NCBI GenBank assembly: GCA_029260875.1
Contig: JAJDCL010000031.1
Coordinates: 1-42,694 of the forward strand
DNA length: 42,694 bases
Origin: Candidatus Saccharimonadota bacterium
Lineage (GTDB): Bacteria; Patescibacteriota; Saccharimonadia; Saccharimonadales; OFTM59
Direction: 5' to 3'
Positions 1 to 7,650 of this stretch are shown here, one piece after another (the stretch's first letter is position 1; every line of letters begins with the position of its first letter). The notes under the pieces were generated by a model. The model was not told the origin of the DNA and made no database searches. It saw nothing but the letters and a program-made list of their open reading frames with translations. The translations under genes were made by a program, and so were the position numbers.

Positions 1-88
1 CCAGTTCTTCAGCTTTACGAAACCACCCTAAACGGATCCTGGCTCCGTATACCAATAGTTGTTTCTCGCTCATCTTCCTGTATCTCAC
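1..88 (-). CDS. Hypothetical protein, N-terminal fragment cut by window edge
   Basis: The reverse strand reads open from a GTG at 88 to the window edge (29 codons). An AGGAG at 98-94 stands 5 nt before the GTG, which favours it over the in-frame ATG at 73. The fragment reads roughly MRYRKMSEKQLLVYGARIRL and is basic. I do not recognise the family. It is divergent from ftsK, with about 160 bp between them. Confidence 0.4.
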   Translation of the reverse strand, partial: MRYRKMSEKQLLVYGARIRLGWFRKAEEL

Positions 89-159
89 TTTCACTCCTTT
101 CTAGTTTAGTGAAAGTGTCCAAGATGTGTGGTGGGTGGATAGGTCATACAAAAGCGTAA

Positions 160-188
160 TTGACAAAGGTTGTAAAAATTGCTATAAT
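160..188 (+). promoter_or_regulatory. Consensus sigma70-type promoter for ftsK
   Basis: TTGACA at 160-165, a 17-bp spacer and TATAAT at 183-188 preceded by TGC (extended -10). Transcription would start near 195, about 50 nt before ftsK. A second -10 (TGA-TATAAT, 228-233) lies 14 nt before the ftsK start and could give a very short leader. Confidence 0.75.
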
Positions 189-247
189 AATGGAGTGTTT
201 ATTGTTATATCCCCTGGCGATAGATGATATAATTTGAAGAGAAAATT

Positions 248-2455
248 ATGGCCAAAAAAAAGAAAAAATCAGCTAAAAGAAAAAAGACAGCACCAGAAGT
301 CACGGAGCGCTCAGCGTTTTGGCCGCTTGCGGGCGCAATTCTTATGTTCGTTTTGGCGTTGTTTTTACTTCTTGGCGGGTTTGGGGCCGGTGGCCCACTG
401 CCGCTGAGCCTGTTTGAGGCTGCATATGCTGCTCTAGGTTTAGCTGCATACCTGAGCCCTGTAGCGCTCGTGTTCTTTGGCGTCCATAAATTCAAGAACG
501 AGGACTACCAAGTACCATTTAATAAGTTTGTTAGCATGCTGACGCTGCTTATAACTGCTGCAACGTGGCTGCAAATAGCTTTTGGAAAGTATGACTTTGG
601 TGAGTGGGAAGGTGCGCAGGGTGGCGCTATTGGCCAAGGAATCGGCAGCGTAGTCTTAAGCGCCCTAAATCAGGTGCCGGCCAGTGTATTGTTCTTCGTG
701 CTTACGGTGCTGATGTACTTGCTTACCTTTGGCATTTCGCCCAAGGTATTCTTACAGCTATTGGACGGATTTAAGAAAGACGAAGAAACTACCGACCTAG
801 GCGAGCTTAAAGCCAAAGCGGAAGATAAAGGATTTAAATTGAATGAAGGTGTGCCTGTGGAACATCACTCAGGCAGGGACAACTCGCGCCTAAGTAGCTT
901 CCGCAACACGGCAGAAAAATTAGCACCAACCGCTGACCATGAAGCACTGACTACCGCTAATGATCCGAACTGGCAATTTCCGCCCTTAAGCCTATTGATT
1001 CAAAAACAAGATAAAGCCGATGCGGGTAATGTAGAAGCCAACGCAGAGATAATCAAAGAAACCTTTAATAACTTTAATATTGCAGTTGAGATGGAAGGGG
1101 CTAATATAGGGCCACGTGTGACCCAGTACACACTAAAGCCTCCAACAGGAGTTAAGTTAACCAAGATTACTGCCCTGGAAAACAACCTGTCGCTTGACTT
1201 AGCTGCTCATTCTATTCGTATGGAGGCCCCAATCCCCGGAAAAAGATTGGTTGGGGTTGAGGTGCCCAACATAAAGTCCGCCACAGTGCGTATTAGTAGC
1301 TTGCTGCAGTCCTCAACCTGGCAGGACCTCAACAGCCCCTTAGGGTTTGTGATTGGCAAGGACATTGCTGGCGCACCGATTATGGGCGACCTAGTCAAAA
1401 TGCCCCATCTTTTGATCGCCGGACAAACCGGTTCAGGTAAGTCGGTTATGATTAACACCGTGCTGACTAGCTTGCTGTACCACAACAGCCCGTCAGATCT
1501 TAAATTGATCTTGGTGGATCCTAAACAAGTAGAGCTCACCCCATATAATGACATCCCGCATTTATTAACCCCAGTTATTAACGAGCCCGAAAAGTGCATC
1601 AGCGCTCTTAAGTGGGCGGTTGCAGAAATGGAAAGACGCCTTAGGACAATGGCTGAAGTTGGCCGACGCAATATCCAGGAGTACAACAACCTTAAAAAAG
1701 AAGAGGGTATGCCTTATATAGTCATCGTGATTGATGAGCTGGCAGACCTGATGATGATGGCTGCCCGTGACGTTGAGTCGTTAATTGTGCGGTTGGCACA
1801 AAAGGCCCGCGCCACCGGCATACACTTGGTGCTGGCAACTCAGCGCCCTAGTGTAGACGTTATAACTGGTCTTATTAAAGCCAACGTGCCCGCTAGGATT
1901 GCATTTACCACTGCTAGCCAAGTGGATTCCCGTACAATCATTGACCAGATCGGCGCAGAAAAACTGCTCGGTCTTGGAGACATGCTGCTATTGACGGCAG
2001 ATATGCCTAAGCCCAAACGTATCCAGGGTTCGTTTATATCCGACGAAGAGACCATGAAAGTGACTGATTTTATACGCATGCAGCGTCCGCCTCAGTACGA
2101 CGATGAGATTATATCCCAGCCAGTCCAGCTCAATGGTCGCGGTGGAGTAGTTGCGGATTATGGCCAAAACGATGCCGATGACGATATGTGGAAGGATGCT
2201 ATTCGTGTGGTCATAGAAGGCCATAAGGCTAGTACAAGCCTGTTGCAGCGCCGTTTGCGCATTGGTTACGGGCGGGCAGCACGCTTAATTGAAACAATGG
2301 AAGAACAGGGTATTGTGGGCCCGGCAGATGGTTCCAGGCCGCGCGAAGTACTGATTAGCTCACTGGACGAAGTATTCGGCGGCCCAGTAGTTGCGGCTAC
2401 TACTACTGATGATGCGATTTACGAAGAAAACTTCCCCGAAGAGCCTACAGCATAA
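248..2455 (+). CDS. ftsK: DNA translocase FtsK/SpoIIIE
   Basis: 735-aa septal DNA pump that segregates the chromosome termini and activates Xer recombination. A lysine-rich N-terminus (residues 2-13) is followed by about four hydrophobic segments within residues 25-170, a charged linker to about 250, then the RecA-like motor: Walker A GQTGSGKS at 392-399, Walker B with D496-E497 (IVIVIDELAD), and LATQRPSVDVITG. The C-terminus (about 675-710, LLQRRLRIGYGRAARLIETM) is the winged-helix gamma domain that reads KOPS-like sequences. Length is normal for a short-linker FtsK. A Xer recombinase, its usual partner, is encoded at 25671-26579. The start lacks a strong Shine-Dalgarno sequence (only GAAGAG upstream). 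Confidence 0.96.
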   Translation: MAKKKKKSAKRKKTAPEVTERSAFWPLAGAILMFVLALFLLLGGFGAGGPLPLSLFEAAYAALGLAAYLSPVALVFFGVHKFKNEDYQVPFNKFVSMLTLLITAATWLQIAFGKYDFGEWEGAQGGAIGQGIGSVVLSALNQVPASVLFFVLTVLMYLLTFGISPKVFLQLLDGFKKDEETTDLGELKAKAEDKGFKLNEGVPVEHHSGRDNSRLSSFRNTAEKLAPTADHEALTTANDPNWQFPPLSLLIQKQDKADAGNVEANAEIIKETFNNFNIAVEMEGANIGPRVTQYTLKPPTGVKLTKITALENNLSLDLAAHSIRMEAPIPGKRLVGVEVPNIKSATVRISSLLQSSTWQDLNSPLGFVIGKDIAGAPIMGDLVKMPHLLIAGQTGSGKSVMINTVLTSLLYHNSPSDLKLILVDPKQVELTPYNDIPHLLTPVINEPEKCISALKWAVAEMERRLRTMAEVGRRNIQEYNNLKKEEGMPYIVIVIDELADLMMMAARDVESLIVRLAQKARATGIHLVLATQRPSVDVITGLIKANVPARIAFTTASQVDSRTIIDQIGAEKLLGLGDMLLLTADMPKPKRIQGSFISDEETMKVTDFIRMQRPPQYDDEIISQPVQLNGRGGVVADYGQNDADDDMWKDAIRVVIEGHKASTSLLQRRLRIGYGRAARLIETMEEQGIVGPADGSRPREVLISSLDEVFGGPVVAATTTDDAIYEENFPEEPTA

Positions 2456-2485
2456 CATCTCATATAGTGTTGTCAATTTTAGGGC

Positions 2486-2514
2486 TTGCGTATTAATGTG
2501 CGCTTTTTTATAGT
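2486..2514 (+). promoter_or_regulatory. Promoter for the 258-aa hypothetical gene
   Basis: TTGCGT at 2486-2491, 17-bp spacer, TATAGT at 2509-2514. It would start near 2521 and give a 35-nt leader containing AAAGGAAAAGGA before the GTG start at 2556. Confidence 0.5.
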
Positions 2515-2555
2515 TATGCTTAAGAGGAAAATCAAAACGTAGAAAGGAAAAGGAC

Positions 2556-3332
2556 GTGTCGGAAATCCTTATACCCAAAAGTTCTCAGGGTAGGGATATG
2601 TCCCCTTTCGAAGTCCGTACAGGTGTAGTCCTCCCGATATATGCACCCGGTGAAGGCAAGACAAACCGTCACCATCCTCACTTTTATAGGGGGGACTATG
2701 AAACGGGGCCAAGAAAAAATGAAACCCGGGGGTTACGTTATTCGCGCCTGCAACTAATCAGGAAAGGCCCACACAGGGTTCATCACGAAGAATTTGACGG
2801 AACAGCTTTTCCAAGTATCTCAAGGGACTCCTTTATGACCATACTGTTTAACCTTGCCGAATATGTACCGCCTTATGTCATAGATATGAGTGGTGAGACA
2901 ACAAAAATTGTTGAGACTACGCCTGCAATACGAGACTATTTACGTAGACCAGGTACGTTTACTTTAGAAAGCAAGCAATGTTGCCGGGCAGAAATCGGTC
3001 AGTTCTTGATGAGTCATGCTATCTGGCAGGATTTTAGTACTGTAGATCAGGATTGTATAGCTCAGTTTCTTGAAACTACTACCGAGAAAGCTCTTTTGGA
3101 CGAGGATCTTTGGGAAAAGAAAGTCAAGCTTGGCACGAAGCTTATGGATATCGCATTAGGCATGGCGGTGGGCCCTGTTGACGAACAGTTCCGTCAAGCA
3201 TGTAGCGAGCAGGCTGTTTCTTCAGCCGCACCTGAGCGCGCCTTTGGGGTTGTTAAAAAATATGTAGCTGGCTACGAAACTGATTACTTCAGGACACTTG
3301 AAGATAGACTTGCCTATCACACGGCTGCGTAG
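2556..3332 (+). CDS. Conserved-looking hypothetical protein, unknown function
   Basis: 258 aa from a GTG start behind AAAGGAAAAGGA. No signal peptide or membrane segment is visible. The N-terminal half is rich in His and Arg (NRHHPHFYRGD near 38-48; HRVHHEEFD near 73-81), which could bind a metal or nucleic acid. The C-terminal half is predicted mostly helical (about 120-250) with Cys pairs (ESKQCCRAEIGQ). I cannot assign a family. It has its own promoter and stands alone between ftsK and the rpsF operon. Codon use is like its neighbours, so transfer is not suggested. Confidence 0.75.
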   Translation: MSEILIPKSSQGRDMSPFEVRTGVVLPIYAPGEGKTNRHHPHFYRGDYETGPRKNETRGLRYSRLQLIRKGPHRVHHEEFDGTAFPSISRDSFMTILFNLAEYVPPYVIDMSGETTKIVETTPAIRDYLRRPGTFTLESKQCCRAEIGQFLMSHAIWQDFSTVDQDCIAQFLETTTEKALLDEDLWEKKVKLGTKLMDIALGMAVGPVDEQFRQACSEQAVSSAAPERAFGVVKKYVAGYETDYFRTLEDRLAYHTAA

Positions 3333-3361
3333 TTGACTAACAGGGGTGAGTAGGGTATACT
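3333..3361 (+). promoter_or_regulatory. Promoter of the rpsF-ssb operon
   Basis: TTGACT at 3333-3338, exact 17-bp spacer, TATACT at 3356-3361. The start would be near 3368, leaving a leader of about 100 nt before rpsF, unusually long for this genome and therefore a likely place for control. Confidence 0.7.
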
Positions 3362-3421
3362 GATCTCTAGCTTAGACTTAAGCTTCAGGTTACTGCCAAC
3401 TTTAGAGCGAGTAGCCTAACA

Positions 3422-3446
3422 CCCAGCCATCTATAAGATAGCCGGG
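3422..3446 (+). promoter_or_regulatory. Hairpin in rpsF leader, candidate S6:S18 autoregulatory site
   Basis: CCC (3422-3424) and GGG (3444-3446) enclose an inner ATCT/AGAT stem, with AGCC on both sides and a CCG on the 3' side. In many bacteria the S6:S18 complex represses its own mRNA through an rpsF-leader hairpin with a conserved CCG. The position (24 nt before the start) and the CCG fit, but I judged only by eye; a covariance-model search would decide. Confidence 0.35.
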
Positions 3447-3469
3447 CAAGCCAAAGGAAGGAGTTCAAA

Positions 3470-3859
3470 TTGAATCAATACGAAATTGCCGTATTGTACC
3501 ACCCGGACCTGGAAGTGGATTTATCCAAAGCCGAGGAACGGGTCACAAAAATATTTACCTCAAACGGTGGTAAAGTCGTCAAAACCGACAACTGGGGCAA
3601 GCGCAAACTGGCCTACCCAATCAAAAAGCAGGAACACGCCGTATACGTTTTTTATACCGTGGATATGCCCGGCGAGGGAGTTCGTAAGGTTGAGAATACG
3701 CTTAATATTACAGATGAAGTCATCCGCTTTTTGATTACCAAGCCTGATTTAAAGGCCGTAGCTAAAGCCGAGGCAACCAAAGCCGAAAAAGCCAAAAAAG
3801 CAGCGGAGCGTGGCCCTGTCCGCGAAGATGACTCTAGCGACAAAGACGACGAAGAGTAG
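3470..3859 (+). CDS. rpsF: 30S ribosomal protein S6
   Basis: 129 aa from a TTG start fixed by GGAAGGAG at 3456-3463, 6 nt upstream. The S6 fold is plain: MNQYEIAVLYHPDLEVD, then GGKVVKTDNWGKRKLAYPIKK and YVFYTVDMPGEGVRKVENTL. Residues about 97-129 form a charged Lys/Ala/Glu tail ending in acidic residues. S6 binds 16S rRNA with S18 in the small-subunit platform. It heads rpsF-ssb-rpsR, the common bacterial order, with ssb 29 nt downstream. Confidence 0.97.
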   Translation: MNQYEIAVLYHPDLEVDLSKAEERVTKIFTSNGGKVVKTDNWGKRKLAYPIKKQEHAVYVFYTVDMPGEGVRKVENTLNITDEVIRFLITKPDLKAVAKAEATKAEKAKKAAERGPVREDDSSDKDDEE

Positions 3860-3888
3860 AATAAGACACATAACGAGGAGCTAAAGAC

Positions 3889-4368
3889 ATGGCACGAAGC
3901 TTAAACCAAGTAATTTTGATGGGTAACCTCACTAGGGACCCTGAGCTTAGACAAACACCCAACGGTCAGAGCGTAGTTAGTTTTAGTTTGGCGCTTAACC
4001 GTTCTTATAAGGATGCGAGCGGCGAGTGGAAAGAAGCCACCGACTACATAGATATAGTTGCATGGGCCAACTTAGCTGAGCGCGTTGCGCAGTATCTAAG
4101 CAAAGGCCGCCGATGCTTAGTGCAGGGTCGCCTGCAAAGCCGCAGCTGGGAACAAGACGGCCAGAAGCGCAGCAAAGTAGAAGTACTGGCAAATGACGTC
4201 ACATTCCTGGATAGTCGTGGCGGGGCTGGGGGCGACGATAATAGTGGAAGCGACAGCACTCCAGGGGTTGAAGATAAGCCCAAGCCAAGTAAGTCAGCTA
4301 AAAAAGATGATGTAGTCATAGAAGACATCGGCGACGAACCAATTAACCTAGACGACATCCCATTCTAG
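3889..4368 (+). CDS. ssb: Single-stranded DNA-binding protein
   Basis: 159 aa. N-terminal OB fold (about 1-105) with typical SSB motifs: NQVILMGNLTRDPELR, VVSFSLALNR, TDYIDIVAWANLAERV and YLSKGRRCLVQGRLQ. A Gly/Ser/Asp-rich disordered linker follows, ending in the acidic tip DDIPF, the docking tail for replication and repair partners. RBS CGAGGAG lies 10 nt before the ATG. It coats ssDNA during replication, recombination and repair, and lies between rpsF and rpsR as usual. Confidence 0.97.
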   Translation: MARSLNQVILMGNLTRDPELRQTPNGQSVVSFSLALNRSYKDASGEWKEATDYIDIVAWANLAERVAQYLSKGRRCLVQGRLQSRSWEQDGQKRSKVEVLANDVTFLDSRGGAGGDDNSGSDSTPGVEDKPKPSKSAKKDDVVIEDIGDEPINLDDIPF

Positions 4369-4385
4369 AACAATTTCACAATTCA

Positions 4386-4458
4386 CATTTTCCATTAATT
4401 TTACAGATAGCATTTACTGTTGTCTGACAAATGAAAAATGAAAAATTAATGCGAAATG
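4386..4458. repeat. AT-rich imperfect inverted repeat between ssb and rpsR
   Basis: The arm at 4386-4404 (CATTTTCCATTAATTTTAC) is matched in inverse, with about three differences, at 4440-4458. The loop is about 35 nt and rich in AAATGAAAAATG. It resembles the repeat at 4727-4771 on the other side of rpsR. It may be a weak terminator, an mRNA end or a small dispersed repeat. Confidence 0.4.
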
Positions 4459-4500
4459 ATCAATGTAAAATGATAAATCTCAACTGAAAGGAGAACAATA

Positions 4501-4704
4501 ATGGCAAAGATTTTTAAGAATAGAACTGACGTAGCACACTTTGACTACAAGGATGTAAAGACGCTACAACGCTACGTAAACCAATACGGACAGATTGAGA
4601 TCCGTAAGAAAACCGGTCTGCTCGAACACGAACAGCGGCGTTTAGCGACTGCTATCAAGCGGGCGCGTCATATAGCACTGCTGCCTTTCGTCGCCAGCAA
4701 TTAA
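4501..4704 (+). CDS. rpsR: 30S ribosomal protein S18
   Basis: 67 aa, RBS AAAGGAG 6 nt before ATG. Family features are present: FDYKDVKTLQRYVNQYGQI, then LLEHEQRRLATAIKRARHIALLPF. It forms a heterodimer with S6 in the 30S platform. It lies 132 bp after ssb, separated by an AT-rich inverted repeat, so it may have a separate or attenuated transcript. It is slightly shorter than the E. coli protein, within the normal range. Confidence 0.97.
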   Translation: MAKIFKNRTDVAHFDYKDVKTLQRYVNQYGQIEIRKKTGLLEHEQRRLATAIKRARHIALLPFVASN

Positions 4705-4726
4705 GTAAGCGATTTCTCATTGAAAA

Positions 4727-4771
4727 TTTAACATTTCTCACCAGCCAGATTTATAAATGAGAAATATTAAA
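4727..4771. repeat. AT-rich inverted repeat between rpsR and efp
   Basis: TTTAACATTTCTCA (4727-4740) and TGAGAAATATTAAA (4758-4771) are inverted copies with one mismatch, loop 17 nt. No clear T-tract follows. Its sequence style resembles the repeat at 4386-4458. Confidence 0.45.
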
Positions 4772-4822
4772 TAACTGAAAAATGAAAACCGGTAAATAGT
4801 AAATTTCTCTGAAGGAGAAGCT

Positions 4823-5389
4823 ATGGCGTTTGGACCGACAGATTTAAAAAAAGGACAAGTATTTCAACTAGAGGGTGTGCCTTATAGGGTTATTGAGTAT
4901 GGCCAGAAAGTTATGGGCCGGGGCGGCTCGATTGTAAACGTAAAAATCAAAAGCTTAATAGATGGCCGCGTTTTAGACAAAAGATTTAAGGGCAGTGAAT
5001 CTATCGAACAAGCTGATGTTACCCAGAAAAACGTGCAGTATTTGTACAGCGACGGTGCAACGTATTTCTTTATGGATGACGAGACATATGAACAGTTTGA
5101 GCTGCCAGCCAGCGATATGACGCAGCAGGCAGGCTTCTTAAGGGAAGGCGATAGGGTGCAGGCTCAAATGTTTGACGGACGGGTCATTAATATTGAATTA
5201 GCCAAAAACATTCCGCTTAAAGTAACTTATACCGAAAGCGTAGTTAAGGGTGATACCAGCTCGGCTATAACAAAAGAGGCCCAGCTAGAAACCGGTATCA
5301 AAATTAAGGTACCTGCATTTATTAAGCAGGGCGATACCATCAAGGTTGATACGCGTACCGGGGAGTATATTGAAAGAGTTAAAGCGTGA
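4823..5389 (+). CDS. efp: Translation elongation factor P, arginine-loop type
   Basis: 188 aa with three beta-barrel domains: KOW-like N-terminus (1-65), OB middle (QYLYSDGATYFFMDDETYEQ near 75) and C-terminal OB (ITKEAQLETGIKIKVPAFIKQGD). EF-P relieves ribosome stalling at consecutive prolines. The loop that is usually PGKG reads MGRGGS, placing arginine (R33) where a modified lysine often sits. In some Proteobacteria the equivalent arginine is rhamnosylated by EarP; no EarP is visible here. RBS GAAGGAG lies 6 nt before ATG. A seven-proline run in the minor pilin at 22587-23741 is a likely client. Confidence 0.95.
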   Translation: MAFGPTDLKKGQVFQLEGVPYRVIEYGQKVMGRGGSIVNVKIKSLIDGRVLDKRFKGSESIEQADVTQKNVQYLYSDGATYFFMDDETYEQFELPASDMTQQAGFLREGDRVQAQMFDGRVINIELAKNIPLKVTYTESVVKGDTSSAITKEAQLETGIKIKVPAFIKQGDTIKVDTRTGEYIERVKA

Positions 5390-5419
5390 GAACTTGCCAA
5401 TCATTTAGGGTTCACGGAT

Positions 5420-5425
5420 TATAAT
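5420..5425 (+). promoter_or_regulatory. Likely -10 box upstream of tlyA
   Basis: Perfect TATAAT, 68 nt before tlyA. The nearest -35-like TTGCCA is 20 bp away, too far for a standard promoter, so only the -10 is supported. Confidence 0.35.
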
Positions 5426-5493
5426 AGCCCAATAAGTGGCCGGTCATTTCTGTCCACTTTGAAGGTAGCCACAATAACAAAAGGGCCAATAGA

Positions 5494-6216
5494 ATGATAA
5501 CAAGGGAACGGCTAGACATTGCATTAGTAAAAAAAATGCTAGTAACGACAAGGAGTCAGGCTGACAGCTATATACGCCTTGGCAAAGTAGAAGTTAATGG
5601 TCGTGTTGTCACTAAATCAGGCACATTAGTTAACGACGATGACCAGCTAGTGCTCAAAAGTGAGCAATATGTTTCTAGGGCAGGGCTTAAGCTGAGTTCA
5701 GTTGCAGAGGCGCTACACCTGGATTTTAGAGATAAGACAGTGTTGGACGTAGGCTCGTCAACTGGTGGATTCACAGACTATGCTTTGCAGCATGGCGCCA
5801 AGAAGGTGATCGCGGTTGATGTAGGGACAGATCAAATGGCTCCAAGCCTTCGGCAAGATCCCCGAATAGAATTACACGAGCAAACCGACATTCGAAACTT
5901 CCAAACTGATCACGAGATTGACATGGCAGTCATTGATGTTAGCTTCATCAGTTTGCGCGAAATATTACCACATATCACGCAGCTTATTAGCGGTGATGCA
6001 GTTGTGGTCGCGATGGCAAAACCTCAGTTTGAGGTAGGTTCGGGCGCTACGAACAAAGGCGTAATAAAGAACAACAAAATCCGACGCAACACCTTAAAAG
6101 ATTTAGAAAATTGGATACAAAAATTGTTCAAAGTGATACACAAGGCAGACTCTGGTGTTGCCGGGGCGAAGGGCAACCAAGAGCGATTTTACTGCTTAAA
6201 ACTTCTACAAAAATGA
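5494..6216 (+). CDS. tlyA: TlyA-family rRNA 2'-O-methyltransferase
   Basis: 240 aa. N-terminal S4 RNA-binding domain (about 3-60: RLDIALVKKMLVTTRSQADS, LGKVEVNGRVVTKSGTLV), then SRAGLKL and an FtsJ-like Rossmann domain with the SAM motif VLDVGSSTGGFTDYALQHGA and a conserved K in MAKPQFEVG. TlyA methylates ribose of 16S/23S rRNA (capreomycin sensitivity in mycobacteria); some homologues are called hemolysin A. Slightly short (usual 250-275). Its last 12 nt overlap the convergent Crp-type gene. Confidence 0.92.
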   Translation: MITRERLDIALVKKMLVTTRSQADSYIRLGKVEVNGRVVTKSGTLVNDDDQLVLKSEQYVSRAGLKLSSVAEALHLDFRDKTVLDVGSSTGGFTDYALQHGAKKVIAVDVGTDQMAPSLRQDPRIELHEQTDIRNFQTDHEIDMAVIDVSFISLREILPHITQLISGDAVVVAMAKPQFEVGSGATNKGVIKNNKIRRNTLKDLENWIQKLFKVIHKADSGVAGAKGNQERFYCLKLLQK

Positions 6217-6852
6217 ACGTAGTTTCTTAATATCGCAAATCACTACATAGGGTGATTTGGTGTGGATGAAGCCGTGTTTTTCTAATACCGATAGCTCTCT
6301 ACTGGTGGTTTCTCTGGTCGCACTAATAGAACTGGCCATATCCTGCTGCCTGAGCGGTACATTTATTAGTATCCCTTTGGGTGTCTTCTGTCCAAAACGT
6401 TCTGACATACTTAACAAAAATGATATAAGTCGCTCACGAACAGTTCGGTACTCTAAGTTTATAATATGTTCGGAGTGTATGCGGTACATTTCTATTGTCA
6501 TGTCCAGTAGTGGCGAAAGGGGGTTAGACGGGTTCTTGATGTACTTTTCAAAATCTTCTCGTACAATCCGCCAGACGGTAGTCGGTACCATCGCCTGGTA
6601 AATAATATTGCGCTCTTGACCAGTTATAGCCCAGATAAGTGGGAAAATTTCGTTCTCTTTACGGACTATAAGTAAATTTTCCTCGCCGTACTTAGTAATA
6701 TCAAAAGCTTTGACAAGCCCTCGTTCTATAAAAAAAACGCCTGGCGGCGTCTCCCCTGGGCGTATAATAAATTCTCCTTTACGGAACACCATATGAGTCC
6801 CCGCTCGGAATACCTTAACCATTGCCTCTAACTCTTTTCGCGTAGCAAGCAT
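6205..6852 (-). CDS. Crp/Fnr-family transcriptional regulator
   Basis: 215 aa. N-terminal cyclic-nucleotide-binding-like beta barrel (about 15-110: FRKGEFIIRPGETPPGVFFI, ERGLVKAFDITKYGEEN), a dimerisation helix (about 120-150), then the Crp-type winged HTH with PLRQQDMASSISATRETTSR as recognition region (about 166-185). The phosphate-binding RxS signature of cAMP-binding Crp is not obvious, so the ligand is unknown, and there are no N-terminal cysteines for an Fnr iron-sulfur cluster. The gene starts next to Crp-like palindromes at 6861-6931, suggesting autoregulation and control of the divergent gene at 6984. Confidence 0.9.
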   Translation of the reverse strand: MLATRKELEAMVKVFRAGTHMVFRKGEFIIRPGETPPGVFFIERGLVKAFDITKYGEENLLIVRKENEIFPLIWAITGQERNIIYQAMVPTTVWRIVREDFEKYIKNPSNPLSPLLDMTIEMYRIHSEHIINLEYRTVRERLISFLLSMSERFGQKTPKGILINVPLRQQDMASSISATRETTSRELSVLEKHGFIHTKSPYVVICDIKKLRSFL

Positions 6853-6892
6853 AAATTTATTGTGACACGAAACAGCCAGCTCTCAAAGTCGC

Positions 6893-6931
6893 TGTGATGA
6901 AAGTCACACAAGCCTAGTGATGGAAATTACT
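6893..6931. promoter_or_regulatory. Tandem Crp-type operators in divergent intergenic region
   Basis: TGTGA-TGAAAG-TCACA at 6893-6908 matches the Crp consensus TGTGA-N6-TCACA exactly. AGTGA-TGGAAA-TTACT at 6916-6931 is a weaker palindrome centred 23 bp away. A third half-site, TGTGACACGAAACA, starts at 6861. With a -10 at 6953-6958 and a start near 6965, the second site is centred at about -41.5, the classic class II activator position. Confidence 0.7.
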
Positions 6932-6952
6932 GAATAGTCTTAACCGGCAGGC

Positions 6953-6958
6953 TATGAT
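6953..6958 (+). promoter_or_regulatory. -10 box of the Crp-controlled PH-domain gene
   Basis: TATGAT at 6953-6958 without a good -35, as expected for an activator-dependent promoter. It contains the upstream in-frame ATG at 6954, which therefore cannot be the real start of the following gene. Confidence 0.5.
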
Positions 6959-6983
6959 GGGGTTGTTATTGGAGGAGGTCGCC

Positions 6984-7598
6984 ATGGTAACTATGAGTGA
7001 AGTCCTGAGCCAGCTAAAACAGCTTGGTATACGCCCAGGCTTCTGGGCTAAAGCGGAAGTTCATGAATTACCAAGGATCCTTATGCCAGAAGAACGGCTT
7101 AACCAGGTGTCTATGGGCTGGTACAACGGCGGGTTTGCGCTTTTATGCTGCACAGATAAGCGAGTGTTGTTGATCGATAAGAAAATATTTTTCTTAACAC
7201 TGGAGGATTGCCGGTACGATATGATCGCTGAAGTTATGTACCAGCACCGCTTGCTTGATGCAACGTTAACTCTTACTTTTGCATCAAAAACGCTACAGTT
7301 CAAAAGCTGGAACCAGGCAACGCTGCGACGTCTTGCTTCATATATACAACAGCGTGTCATGGAGGTTCGCAGGCGGTACGATGAGCAACAACAGGTAACA
7401 ACGCCATACATACTTACAGCCATAAATTCAGGGCAAGTTAACCAGCCTCACTTTGCCAAACCCGAGCAAAAAATATCAAACTATGTAATGCCACAAATAC
7501 AAGGTGACCCGACCCCGAGCATTAACCCTTATCAGGGCCGACCCTATTTCAGGCGAAGAATCTCTCGGTTTGTCACTACAAGTCAATTGAGCAGATAG
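6984..7598 (+). CDS. Bacterial PH-domain-like protein
   Basis: 204 aa. The start is ATG 6984, since GGAGGAGG (6971-6978) lies 5 nt before it; the upstream in-frame ATG at 6954 sits in the promoter. The centre (about 45-115) looks like a bacterial PH domain of the YokE/bPH type: WYNGGFALLCCTDKRVLLID, then FFLTLEDCRYDMIAEV and a strand LTLTFASKTLQFKSW. A basic, helical stretch and a Pro/Gln-rich C-terminus follow. No membrane segment. Function unknown. Divergent from the Crp-type gene with tandem operators between, so it is probably the regulator's target. Confidence 0.75.
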   Translation: MVTMSEVLSQLKQLGIRPGFWAKAEVHELPRILMPEERLNQVSMGWYNGGFALLCCTDKRVLLIDKKIFFLTLEDCRYDMIAEVMYQHRLLDATLTLTFASKTLQFKSWNQATLRRLASYIQQRVMEVRRRYDEQQQVTTPYILTAINSGQVNQPHFAKPEQKISNYVMPQIQGDPTPSINPYQGRPYFRRRISRFVTTSQLSR

Positions 7599-7610
7599 GT
7601 TAGGGGCGGT

Positions 7611-7639
7611 TTGAGGTTCAGCGCAGGGGAGCCTATGCT
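7611..7639 (+). promoter_or_regulatory. Promoter giving a near-leaderless mRNA
   Basis: TTGAGG at 7611-7616, exact 17-bp spacer, TATGCT at 7634-7639. The predicted start (about 7646) is within 5 nt of the ATG at 7651, and no Shine-Dalgarno is present. Confidence 0.6.
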
Positions 7640-7650
7640 AAACTGCTGGC

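Noticed and set aside
6954-6983. Upstream ATG extending the PH-domain gene by ten codons
   Set aside because: It lies in the TATGAT -10 box, and GGAGGAGG is placed exactly for ATG 6984.
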